Notes: generated by a model not told the origin, from the sequence alone. 27,050 nt of DNA from UBA3700 sp963592135 (GCA_963592135.1 CAVAVP010000033.1:1-27050); one strand, 5' to 3'. Positions 14,521 through 22,595 are shown, numbered from the stretch's first letter. A program made the numbers and translations.

Positions 14521-16038
14521 ATGGCTGAAAATGGATTAGATTTCGCTATTGATATAGGGAGACAATACGTTGATAAAGCACAGAAGGCACAAGCTTCTGG
14601 TAATTATTCATCTGCTAAAGAATATTACACAAAAGCTGCAGAACAATTTTTAATTGCTTCTAAAAAGTGTACTGGAAAAAATGAAACTAATATAAGAAGA
14701 ACTTATTTCGCAAAAGCTCAATCATTGCTAAATTGTGCAAAGAAAATGGATGAATACAAAAGACCAAGTAGTGTTGTTAGAAATACAGGCAATAATAATT
14801 CTTCGCCAACGGACTCGCAAGCTGAGCAAGAGGAAGATGAGGGTAAAAACTGGGTAGCTTCAGATATCCCTAATATAAAATTTGAAGATGTTGCTGGGCT
14901 TGAGGATGTAAAACATACAATCATGACAAGAATGATAAATCCAATAAGATATCCAGAAAAATATGCTGCTTATGGCAAAAAATTTGGTGGTGGTGTTTTA
15001 CTATATGGACCTCCTGGAACTGGTAAAACCATGATAGCAAAAGCTATTGCTGGCGAAGTAGGTGCAACATTCTATGCAGTTAAAAGTTCAGATATCTTAA
15101 GTAAATGGGTAGGCGAGAGTGAAAAAAATATTGCATCACTATTTGAAGCAACTAAAAAAGACAAACTTGCGATTATATTTATAGATGAGATGGATTCTTT
15201 GTTTGCTCAACGTGGAGTTGATGCTCATAATGATAAGAGAGTTAATGAATTTTTACAACAAATTGATGGCTTTGCAAGTAAGACAGATAATCTATTAATT
15301 TTAGGAGCAACAAATAACCCATGGGCTGTAGATAGTGCTGCGGTAAGATCTGGAAGATTTAGTGAAAAAATTTATGTTCACCTTCCTGATGCTGAAGCAA
15401 GAAAATACTTGTTTAATAAACAATTAAAAAATGTACCATTATCTAAAGATGTTAATATAGATAAATTAGTAGATGTAACTGAGGGCTATTCGGGTGCTGA
15501 TTTAGCGGAAGTTTGCGATAGAGCAAAGGAAGAACCACTAGAAAATTATATAAAGACAGATGAGTTAACTCCTCTTACAATGAAGAATTTCATTGAAGCT
15601 ATAAAGAAGGTGCCACCAACTGTTAAAAGGTCTGATGTTGCTAAATTTGAAGCTTATGCAGGTATTTCAAATAAAAGAGTTGAAAATACAAATAAAGAGC
15701 TTGACGAGATAGAAGAAATAAAAGAAGAAAATTTTTTTAAGAGCAAAGAGAAAGACGAGGGAGAAGTTCAAGTATCTTTAGCTAGTGATGTTATAAAGTT
15801 ACAAACAAATGAAAAACCACAAATTGAATTCTTAATAAATAAAGATTACGAGAGGCTTTATGTAAATATTGATGGTGCAAATTATGTTTGTACTAAAAAA
15901 TTTAATTCTTGGATTACAGATCCACTTGAAATTCAAGAACCTGGTGAGTACGAAATGATAATCTCTTCGAATGATGTGATATTTAAAGGAAAAATTAAAT
16001 TCATAAAAGGCCTAGAGGAAGAAGACTTAGGTTTGTAG
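14521..16038 (+). CDS. Vps4-like MIT-AAA ATPase
   Basis: Vps4 disassembles ESCRT-III filaments by pulling subunits through a hexameric pore. This 505-residue protein has an N-terminal MIT three-helix bundle (about 5-78, with GNYSSAKEYYTKAAEQFLIA at 27-46) and an acidic Gln-rich linker (84-112). The AAA domain (116-375) has Walker A GPPGTGKT (163-170), pore loop KWVGES (195-200), Walker B IIFIDE (218-223), sensor GATNNPW (262-268) and arginine fingers in VRSGRF (275-280). SKWVGESEK and EGYSGADLAEV are typical of the Vps4/katanin/spastin (meiotic) clade, unlike FtsH or ClpX. There is no obvious Vps4 beta insert. A unique C-terminal beta-rich region lies at about 415-498. Confidence 0.9.
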   Translation: MAENGLDFAIDIGRQYVDKAQKAQASGNYSSAKEYYTKAAEQFLIASKKCTGKNETNIRRTYFAKAQSLLNCAKKMDEYKRPSSVVRNTGNNNSSPTDSQAEQEEDEGKNWVASDIPNIKFEDVAGLEDVKHTIMTRMINPIRYPEKYAAYGKKFGGGVLLYGPPGTGKTMIAKAIAGEVGATFYAVKSSDILSKWVGESEKNIASLFEATKKDKLAIIFIDEMDSLFAQRGVDAHNDKRVNEFLQQIDGFASKTDNLLILGATNNPWAVDSAAVRSGRFSEKIYVHLPDAEARKYLFNKQLKNVPLSKDVNIDKLVDVTEGYSGADLAEVCDRAKEEPLENYIKTDELTPLTMKNFIEAIKKVPPTVKRSDVAKFEAYAGISNKRVENTNKELDEIEEIKEENFFKSKEKDEGEVQVSLASDVIKLQTNEKPQIEFLINKDYERLYVNIDGANYVCTKKFNSWITDPLEIQEPGEYEMIISSNDVIFKGKIKFIKGLEEEDLGL

Positions 16039-16048
16039 GAGAAATTAC

Positions 16049-17482
16049 ATGGCAGTAGAAGAAAAACTAAAAGAAAATTTTGATGGAATGATTGTAAAAA
16101 AGTCATCTTTACAAGGTGTTTTTGCATCATTAAATTTACCTGCATTTATAAGAGATTGGTTTTTTAAAAAATATGCAGATAAAGATGGTAATGTAAATGT
16201 AAACTTTGTTTTATCTAAAATAAAAGACATAATTCCAAGAAAAGATGAATGGAATGCACTTTTAGATAAAATGATAAGTGGTGAAAGGGTAAGAATCCTT
16301 GCAAAGATTATTATTAATGTTGATATAAGAACATCAAAAGTAACATTCGCTTTACCAGATTTTGGTATAGGATTTTCAGAAACTTATATATCTGATGCAA
16401 TTTGGGATAAATATAAAAAAGAACTACTTGTAACAGATGGAGAGTTTTGGGGAATACTAGATTTAGAATATAAGGTAATTCAAGTAAGTCAATCAAGAAA
16501 AGAAGGTAAAATTGCTCTTGTAGGTTTTAAAGATTTTAGACCATATAAGGTTGACTTAGACTTTTATAAAAAAGCAAGAGAAGCCTTTAATATTGATGAA
16601 TGGATAAATGTTCTTTTAGGTGCAATAGACTATAATGCAGACGGTTTTTCAACAGAAAAAGAAAAACTTACCATGCTTACAAGATTGCTTCCATTTGTTG
16701 AAGAAAGATTGAATCTTATGGAACTTGCTCCAAAAGGAACTGGAAAGAGTTATATATTCTCACAAATAAGTAAAAAAGGTTGGCTTGTATCAGGTGGTGT
16801 TGTTACAAGAGCAAAACTATTTTACGATATGTCTAAAAAACAAGAAGGATTAGTTAGCTTTTTTGATTATGTAGCGCTTGATGAGATATCTACAATTAAG
16901 TTTACAGATATTGCCGAAATGCAAGGGGCACTAAAGGGTTACTTAGAGTCTGGAACATATAATGTTGGAACTAAAGCAGGCTCCGGAAAAGCAGGTCTTA
17001 TAGTTCTTGGAAATATTAAACAAGAAAAAATGAATGTTGAAGACAGTATGTTTGATGAATTGCCATCTCTATTTACTGATTCAGCACTTATAGATAGATT
17101 CCATGGCTTTATAAAAGGCTGGGATGTACCAAGAATGAATGAAAGCATGAAAGTAGAAGGCTGGGCTTTAAATACTGAATATTTTTCAGAAATAATGCAT
17201 GAACTTAGAGAAGATGTAATAGAAAAGGCATTAGTAGATGAGCTTATAGAAACTCCAAAGAATGCGGACACAAGAGATACAAAAGCCGTAAAGAGAATAG
17301 CAACAGCTTATATGAAACTTTTATTCCCACATTGGAAGAATAAAGAGGATGTAGATAAAGAATTATTTAAAAAATACTGTTTAGATCCTGCTGTAGAAAT
17401 GAGAGGAATAATTAAGAAACAATTAATGATTATGGATGTAGAGTATAGGAAGAAACCTATGCAAGAATATATAGTTAAATAG
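16049..17482 (+). CDS. BrxL-like AAA+ ATPase without Lon-protease region
   Basis: The protein strongly resembles BrxL, the Lon-related AAA+ factor of BREX phage-defence systems. Visible features are RLLPFVEERLNLMELAPKGTGKS with Walker A at 228-234, SGGVVTRAKLFYDM, Walker B VALDEI (275-280), sensor-1 LGNI (320-323), and LIDRFHGFIKGWDVPRM (348-363). The N-terminal ~205 residues match the BrxL non-ATPase region in layout. It stops at 477 residues, whereas BrxL proteins are near 650-700 and end in a Lon-protease-like domain, which is absent here. The end is a clean stop with no in-frame remnant before the next gene. The stop of the AAA gene overlaps its AGGAG. No other BREX gene is present. Confidence 0.88.
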   Translation: MAVEEKLKENFDGMIVKKSSLQGVFASLNLPAFIRDWFFKKYADKDGNVNVNFVLSKIKDIIPRKDEWNALLDKMISGERVRILAKIIINVDIRTSKVTFALPDFGIGFSETYISDAIWDKYKKELLVTDGEFWGILDLEYKVIQVSQSRKEGKIALVGFKDFRPYKVDLDFYKKAREAFNIDEWINVLLGAIDYNADGFSTEKEKLTMLTRLLPFVEERLNLMELAPKGTGKSYIFSQISKKGWLVSGGVVTRAKLFYDMSKKQEGLVSFFDYVALDEISTIKFTDIAEMQGALKGYLESGTYNVGTKAGSGKAGLIVLGNIKQEKMNVEDSMFDELPSLFTDSALIDRFHGFIKGWDVPRMNESMKVEGWALNTEYFSEIMHELREDVIEKALVDELIETPKNADTRDTKAVKRIATAYMKLLFPHWKNKEDVDKELFKKYCLDPAVEMRGIIKKQLMIMDVEYRKKPMQEYIVK

Positions 17483-17490
17483 GAGAAAAG

Positions 17491-19689
17491 ATGAAACTAG
17501 AAGCATTTCAATGTCCGGTTTGTTTTAGTACACACTTTAGAATAGATGGTGATTTATATGTTTGTGAATCATGCGGAAATTCTTATACAAAAAAACAAGC
17601 AGATAGCCAAATGTTTATAGATTTAAGAATAGCAAATAGCCAAAGACAATTTGCTGATTTTGCTAAAGCTAAATCTATGTATGATCAAATTTTAGCAAAA
17701 TATCCAGACGAGGATTTAACTGCAGTTTATTGGGGATTACTACTTTGTGATCAACAAGTAATGCTTGAAATGGATAATAATGGTCAATTATTCCCATCAT
17801 TTTATAATGTAAATGAAAAACCAATTGATGAATCAAATGCATACAAAAGATTCATGAGCTATTTAAAGAAGACTTCTCCTGAAAAATTACCAGATTTTAT
17901 GGAGAGATTAAATATTATAGAAAATGCAAGAGAAAAAGCTGTTCTTATTAAAAATACAACAAAACCATACGATGTTTTCATATGTTTTAAAAAGACTGAA
18001 TTAAGTAATTCTGATATAGTTACAAAAGATTATGACTTAGCTTGTGAGATATATAATGATATATCACTAAAGTATAAGACATTCTTTAGCGAAAAATCTT
18101 TAAGAGGCATCAAAGTTAGAGAATATGAGCCAAATATTTATTTTGGACTATATTCAGCTAAAATAATGCTTTTAATTTGTTCAAAAAAAGAATTTGTTGA
18201 AAGCCATTGGATGCAAAACGAGTGGAGAAGATTTTTAGAATTAAAAGTTCAAAAGAAAGTTGGAGACAAATGTATCATTCCTATATTTACAGATAATTTC
18301 TCTCCAGATGACTTACCAATAGAACTTCGTAATATGCAAGGACTTAAATATGGAATCTCACTTTTAAAGGATATTGAAAAAGAATTAGACTCCATAATAA
18401 CACCAAAAAATATTGATGCTGCTCAACAAAGAGAAATAGAGGAAAATAGAGCAAGAATTCAAAAGTTAACTTCAGATTTTGAAAAACTAAAAGAAGGAAG
18501 GATTGATGTTACTGAAAATGAGGAGAAAAAAGCAAAAATAGATATCCTTGATGAATCAAAAAGAATCGAAGCATGTTCTAAAGTTCCTCAAATTCAATCT
18601 TTATTAAAACTTGTTAAAGTAGAGGTTGAAGATTTAGGCAGTTTTGATGATGCTTTAGAAAATGTTCATAATGTACAATTAAGAGATGCTGAAAACTACA
18701 TGGCTTGGTACTATAGACTTCTTATAGATTTTAGAGCACAAAGCGTATCTGAGCTTGTAATGCATGATAACTACAAAGAAAGTCTAAACTATAAACTGCT
18801 TAAGAAATATGCAATTCTTGCAAACTCTGAGAGTTTTGTTATGGATATAGATAACAAACGAACTGAATATATCCAAAGTATGGCAAATAAAGTAAATGAA
18901 CTTTTAAGAGAACTTGATGATAATCCTCATCCAATGGATGAAGATATATACAAAATAAAAAATGTATTTGAATCACTTCCAAGAGATGCAAAAAATGCGG
19001 TTGTAGATTTAAAACAAACAATTTTAAATGCTAAAGCCAAAATTAGAAAAAATAAGATAGATAATTTTAACTCTAGATTAAATCTTATAAGCAATAAAGA
19101 TTATCCAAATTATGACGATTTACTAAATATAGAGGAAGAATATAATAAACTTTCTGATGATGAAAAAGATTTAGCAGGAGATTATAAAAAGGTTGTTGTA
19201 AATGCTTCAAATAAAATGAAAATGACTGGCGTTCAAAAAGTCCAACAAAAATTAACCGAACTAGATAATATGGATGTGCCAAATAGGGAAGATTTAATAC
19301 ATGTCGAAAAAGCCTATCAAGAACTTGAGGATGAGTATAAAAAATATGTAAAAGATTTTACAGATATTTTAATGCGTGCTTACGATAGAAAATATAAAGC
19401 AGATGCTAAACAATTAGAAGAGTATTTTGCACTTCTTCCTAAGAAAGAATTAAATAGAGAAATGTATGTTAAACTATTTAATAGATTTAAGGCATTACCT
19501 AAAAAATATAGAGTAACAATACCAAATGTTGAAAATCTTGATGATTATTTTGAAAGACTAGAAGCATCAGAAGGTAGAAATTTAAAGAAAGAAAATAAAG
19601 ATAACAAAGTAGAAAATAAAAAGCCTGAACAAAAAAAGGAAGAAAATAAAAAGAAAAAGCCATTTTGGAAATTATGGGAGAGGGAATAA
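17491..19689 (+). CDS. Zinc ribbon-TIR domain protein with helical repeats
   Basis: A 732-residue multidomain protein and probable effector or signalling subunit. It has a zinc ribbon (C8/C11 and C25/C28) and a helical TPR-like segment (about 45-150). The TIR domain (about 159-300) starts KPYDVFICFKKTE. Its SHWMQNEWRRF (238-248) places Glu244 at the catalytic glutamate position of NAD-cleaving TIR enzymes. A coiled coil covers about 308-350. Several roughly 55-residue helical units follow (about 467-690), each with a pattern like YxxLxxxxK. The C-terminus is Lys/Glu-rich and ends KKPFWKLWERE, a possible amphipathic membrane tether. It follows the BrxL-like gene by eight bases with AGGAG. NADase activity is inference; TIR domains can also be scaffolds. 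Confidence 0.85.
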   Translation: MKLEAFQCPVCFSTHFRIDGDLYVCESCGNSYTKKQADSQMFIDLRIANSQRQFADFAKAKSMYDQILAKYPDEDLTAVYWGLLLCDQQVMLEMDNNGQLFPSFYNVNEKPIDESNAYKRFMSYLKKTSPEKLPDFMERLNIIENAREKAVLIKNTTKPYDVFICFKKTELSNSDIVTKDYDLACEIYNDISLKYKTFFSEKSLRGIKVREYEPNIYFGLYSAKIMLLICSKKEFVESHWMQNEWRRFLELKVQKKVGDKCIIPIFTDNFSPDDLPIELRNMQGLKYGISLLKDIEKELDSIITPKNIDAAQQREIEENRARIQKLTSDFEKLKEGRIDVTENEEKKAKIDILDESKRIEACSKVPQIQSLLKLVKVEVEDLGSFDDALENVHNVQLRDAENYMAWYYRLLIDFRAQSVSELVMHDNYKESLNYKLLKKYAILANSESFVMDIDNKRTEYIQSMANKVNELLRELDDNPHPMDEDIYKIKNVFESLPRDAKNAVVDLKQTILNAKAKIRKNKIDNFNSRLNLISNKDYPNYDDLLNIEEEYNKLSDDEKDLAGDYKKVVVNASNKMKMTGVQKVQQKLTELDNMDVPNREDLIHVEKAYQELEDEYKKYVKDFTDILMRAYDRKYKADAKQLEEYFALLPKKELNREMYVKLFNRFKALPKKYRVTIPNVENLDDYFERLEASEGRNLKKENKDNKVENKKPEQKKEENKKKKPFWKLWERE

Positions 19690-19692
19690 ACA

Positions 19693-20151
19693 ATGAAATG
19701 TAGTGTATGTGGTTGTTTAGAAAGTAAAGTTATAGATAGTCGTGTTAATGAAGACGGAACGTCTATAAGAAGAAGAAGGGAATGTGTCAATTGTGGTAAA
19801 AGATTTACAACTTATGAAACAATTGAAATTGCTCCTATTATTGTTGTAAAGAAAAATGGAGATAGACAACCTTATTCAAGAAATAAATTAAAGGCTGGTA
19901 TTTTAAACGCTTGTGCAAAAAGACCAGTTCCTATTGAAAAGATAGATAAGCTAGTTGACAATATTGAAAAGAAATTAGCAAATTCGCTCGAACAAGAAAT
20001 AAAATCATCAGTTATTGGTGAATATGTTATGGAAGGATTAAAAAACTTAGATGATGTAGCATACATAAGATTTGCTGCTGTTTATAGGGAATTTAAAGAT
20101 ATAAATAGCTGGCTTAGTGAAATTAAAGATCTAGTTAAAGAGAAAAAATAA
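19693..20151 (+). CDS. nrdR: NrdR, repressor of ribonucleotide reductase genes
   Basis: NrdR senses ATP/dATP and represses nrd genes through NrdR boxes. The 152-residue length is standard. The zinc ribbon has C3/C6 and C31/C34, with SRVNEDGTSIRRRREC between, and an ATP-cone domain spans about 46-136, starting IIVVKKNGDRQPYSRNKL. The ATG is three bases after the TIR gene stop with AGAGGG as ribosome site, and I see no promoter of its own. It may therefore depend on the cassette transcript or on a promoter hidden in the TIR gene. No NrdR-controlled gene is in view. Confidence 0.96.
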   Translation: MKCSVCGCLESKVIDSRVNEDGTSIRRRRECVNCGKRFTTYETIEIAPIIVVKKNGDRQPYSRNKLKAGILNACAKRPVPIEKIDKLVDNIEKKLANSLEQEIKSSVIGEYVMEGLKNLDDVAYIRFAAVYREFKDINSWLSEIKDLVKEKK

Positions 20152-21128
20152 TGAAAAAATCCATCAATTTTTTATTAATACTATTAATTATTGTTTTTAC
20201 ATGTTCATGTTTTATGTCATGTAAAAATAAAGACACTGATAAAATTGAAGAGGAAGCAATATTTGAATTTGTAGAAGGCTCGAGCAGTCAAATTAAATTT
20301 GGAAAGTTTCCTCAAACTGTTTCAGATATTGATGTAAGTTTAATAAAAAGTGGGACAAAAGATAAAAAGACAGGGTATTACACATATCAAGATAAAGAAT
20401 ATGCAATTTTGACATCTAATCTTAATGATGAATTAAATAGCAGTTTTTGGAATGGTAAAAAGGTAGAAAATAATAAAGAATATGCTTTTTTAGTTGAGCC
20501 TATTGTATGGGATATATTAAAGACAAGCGACGATTCATATTTTTTACTATCTAACATGGTTTTAAAGGCATCAGTATTTCAGACAAATTATGGAGTTCAT
20601 GATAAAGAATATTACTATAAAGATTCTGATGGTAATTTAGATTTAGATACAAAAGATGCTCATGGCACATTTGCAAATGAATATAGTGTATCTTTAGTTA
20701 GATTATATCTTCAAAATAACTTTTATTCAGTTGCTTTTAATGAAAAGCAACAAAACATTATACAAACAACATCTTTAAATAATCACCAGGGCAATACTAT
20801 TTATTCGAAATTACAACAAGATACAAAAGATAAAGTATTTATTTTATCTTTAGATGAAGCTACAAATAACACATATGGTTTTACAGAAGAAAATCCACAA
20901 AGAAGAATAAAGCAAGTTACTGATTATGCGCTATGTAGTGGTGCATATGCATATTGCTATTCATATAATGATACAATGACTAAAAACTCAATGTGGTATT
21001 TAAGAAGTGCTGGAGATGATGCTCTTCATGTGATGAAAGTTGATTCAAATGGTATTGCATCAAGTATTACACATATCTCAGAATCTACATATATGGGAAT
21101 AGTTCCAGCGCTTTATATTAAAAAATAA
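20151..21128 (+). CDS. Putative lipoprotein with DUF6273-type domain
   Basis: This 325-residue exported protein has a lysine-led hydrophobic signal (1-20) and three cysteines at 18, 20 and 24. The best lipobox-like site is before C24, in CFMSC, though it lacks the classic leucine. The mature part resembles the DUF6273 family of Clostridia: IKFGKFPQT near the start, IVWDIL, LVRLYLQNNFYSVAF, and the closing WYLRSAGDD with VPALYI. Family function is unknown. Its ATG overlaps the nrdR stop (TAATG), so translation is coupled. Gene-free AT-rich sequence and the RNase P RNA promoter follow. Confidence 0.78.
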   Translation: MKKSINFLLILLIIVFTCSCFMSCKNKDTDKIEEEAIFEFVEGSSSQIKFGKFPQTVSDIDVSLIKSGTKDKKTGYYTYQDKEYAILTSNLNDELNSSFWNGKKVENNKEYAFLVEPIVWDILKTSDDSYFLLSNMVLKASVFQTNYGVHDKEYYYKDSDGNLDLDTKDAHGTFANEYSVSLVRLYLQNNFYSVAFNEKQQNIIQTTSLNNHQGNTIYSKLQQDTKDKVFILSLDEATNNTYGFTEENPQRRIKQVTDYALCSGAYAYCYSYNDTMTKNSMWYLRSAGDDALHVMKVDSNGIASSITHISESTYMGIVPALYIKK

Positions 21129-21161
21129 AAATTTAAAAATTTTTTACAACATTTAATGTTT

Positions 21162-21191
21162 TTGACAATTTTACTAATAAACTAGTAATAT
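21162..21191 (+). promoter_or_regulatory. Promoter of the RNase P RNA gene
   Basis: TTGACA (21162-21167), 18 bases, then TAATAT (21186-21191). The predicted start, seven bases later at 21198, is exactly the first base of the RNA's P1 helix. Confidence 0.75.
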
Positions 21192-21197
21192 ATAAAA

Positions 21198-21517
21198 GCA
21201 AGATGGCCAGATGATCGCAGTCCATTTTGGAATGAGGAAAGTCCGAGCACCGCATGGCATTGTGCTGGTTAACGGCCAGTCAAGGTGACTTGAAGGAAAG
21301 TGCAACAGAAATAAACCGCCAGCAATGGTAAGGATGGAAAGGCGAGGTAAGAGCTCACCGTCCCTGTGGTGACATGGGGAGCCCTGTAAACCCCACATGG
21401 TGCAAGAATGAGACGTTAAAGCCGCCTGCTAGTCTCTTAATCGCTTGAACATATTGGTAACAATATGTCTAGACAGATGATCATCTAATACAGAACTCGG
21501 CTTATAGACCATCTTGC
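21198..21517 (+). ncRNA. rnpB: RNase P RNA, class A
   Basis: The catalytic RNA of RNase P, which matures tRNA 5' ends. GCAAGATGG at 21198-21206 pairs with CCATCTTGC at 21509-21517 to form P1. Conserved core segments are present in order: GAGGAAAGTCCGAGC near 21235, ACAGAAATAAACCGCC near 21305, GGTAAGAGCTCACC near 21347, AGACAGATGATC near 21472 and ACAGAACTCGGCTTAT near 21490. The architecture is class A, unlike the B type of Bacilli and Mollicutes. Confidence 0.96.
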
Positions 21518-21524
21518 TTTTTTT
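21509..21524 (+). terminator. T-run ending the RNase P RNA
   Basis: The 3' strand of P1 is followed at once by seven T (21518-21524). The closing helix of the RNA, or a local stem, appears to serve as the terminator. Confidence 0.55.
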
Positions 21525-21575
21525 ATGCAAGTTTATGTATATTTATACTTTTTTATTCATTTTATATACATTTAA

Positions 21576-21604
21576 TTGATTACTAAGATCTCTTTTATTA
21601 TAAT
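21576..21604 (+). promoter_or_regulatory. Promoter of the arginine operon
   Basis: TTGATT (21576-21581), 17 bases, then TATAAT (21599-21604), with a start near 21611 and a leader of about 56 bases. The leader holds an imperfect palindrome, TTATTCAT-ATA-ATGTATAA (21638-21656). Upstream at 21536-21549 is an ArgR-like ATGTATATTTATAC. Either could be an ARG box, but neither matches the consensus well. Confidence 0.7.
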
Positions 21605-21666
21605 GTAGGTGTAATAAGTGTTATTTTATGCAATTTTTTATTCATATAATGTATAAAGGTGAAAAA

Positions 21667-22587
21667 ATGGTAAAAGTTTTTATTGATGGATCAGCGGGAA
21701 CTACAGGATTAAAAATAGTAGATAGATTATCTGTTCGTAGTGATATTGAATTAATAAAATTATCTGAGGAGAAAAGAAAAGATATAAATTCTAGAAAAGA
21801 AGCTATAAACTCTTCGGATATTACATTTTTATGCCTTCCAGATCAGGCCGCAATAGAGTCAGCTGCGCTTCTTGAAAATAATCATACAGTAATTATAGAT
21901 ACATCAACAGCTCATAGAGTAGATCCTATGTGGACTTATGGTTTTGCCGAAATATCTAATTTGCGTGAAAAGATTAAAGTTTCAAAAAAGATAGCAAATC
22001 CTGGTTGTCATGCATCTGGATTTATATCTCTTGTAAATCCTCTTGTTGAAGAAGGCCTATTAAATAATGATGCAAATCTAACTTGTTTTTCATTAACTGG
22101 TTATACTGGTGGTGGAAAGAAAATGATAGAGCAATATGAAAATAATATGCCAAGTGATTATCTTGCTCCAAGACAATATGGATTAACACAAGTTCATAAA
22201 CATTTACCTGAGATGAAAGTTATGTCAAATATAAATAACTTGCCTATATTTATGCCAGTTGTTGCTAATTTCCCTCAAGGTATGGAAGTAACTGTTCCAG
22301 TGTTTAAAAAAGATTTAAATGGCACAATTGAAGACATTAAAAATATATATAAGAAAAAATATAATACTAAGATAGTCCATTTTGATGAAAATTGTTCGGA
22401 AAATGGATTTATTAGTGCTAATATATTTGCGAATCGTGATGATATGCAAATATCTGTATATGGAAATGAAGAGAGAATATTGCTTGTTTCAAGATTTGAT
22501 AACCTAGGCAAGGGAGCCTCAGGGGCTGCTATTCAAAATATGAATATTGTTTTAGGGTTAGATGAAGAAACAGGATTAAATGTATAG
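21667..22587 (+). CDS. argC: ArgC, N-acetyl-gamma-glutamyl-phosphate reductase, short (type 2) form
   Basis: Reduces N-acetylglutamyl phosphate to the semialdehyde, the third step to ornithine. The 306-residue length and the N-terminal FIDGSAGTTGLKI indicate the short type 2 form rather than the ~345-residue form common in Firmicutes. The catalytic Cys114 is in NPGCHASG (111-118). I begin it at ATG 21667, preceded by AAAGGTG at 21655-21661, rather than the in-frame ATG at 21628, which lacks a ribosome site. It is the first gene of argC-J-B-D-F. Confidence 0.93.
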   Translation: MVKVFIDGSAGTTGLKIVDRLSVRSDIELIKLSEEKRKDINSRKEAINSSDITFLCLPDQAAIESAALLENNHTVIIDTSTAHRVDPMWTYGFAEISNLREKIKVSKKIANPGCHASGFISLVNPLVEEGLLNNDANLTCFSLTGYTGGGKKMIEQYENNMPSDYLAPRQYGLTQVHKHLPEMKVMSNINNLPIFMPVVANFPQGMEVTVPVFKKDLNGTIEDIKNIYKKKYNTKIVHFDENCSENGFISANIFANRDDMQISVYGNEERILLVSRFDNLGKGASGAAIQNMNIVLGLDEETGLNV

Positions 22588-22595
22588 GAGAGAGT

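Noticed and set aside
14521..16038. FtsH or ClpX-type protease ATPase
   Set aside because: No membrane helices, no zinc-protease HExxH, and the MIT domain with KWVGES and NNPW motifs points to the Vps4 clade.
12161..19689. A BREX locus or a mobile island
   Set aside because: Only a BrxL-like gene is present. No integrase, transposase, attachment repeats or tRNA was seen at the edges, and base composition looks like the neighbours by eye.
21174..21398. Minus-strand open frame of 74 residues
   Set aside because: It lies across the RNase P RNA, whose conserved segments explain the sequence.
21536..21656. Firm ARG boxes for ArgR
   Set aside because: Two imperfect palindromes exist, but half-site order or sequence departs from the consensus, and AT-rich DNA gives such matches easily.
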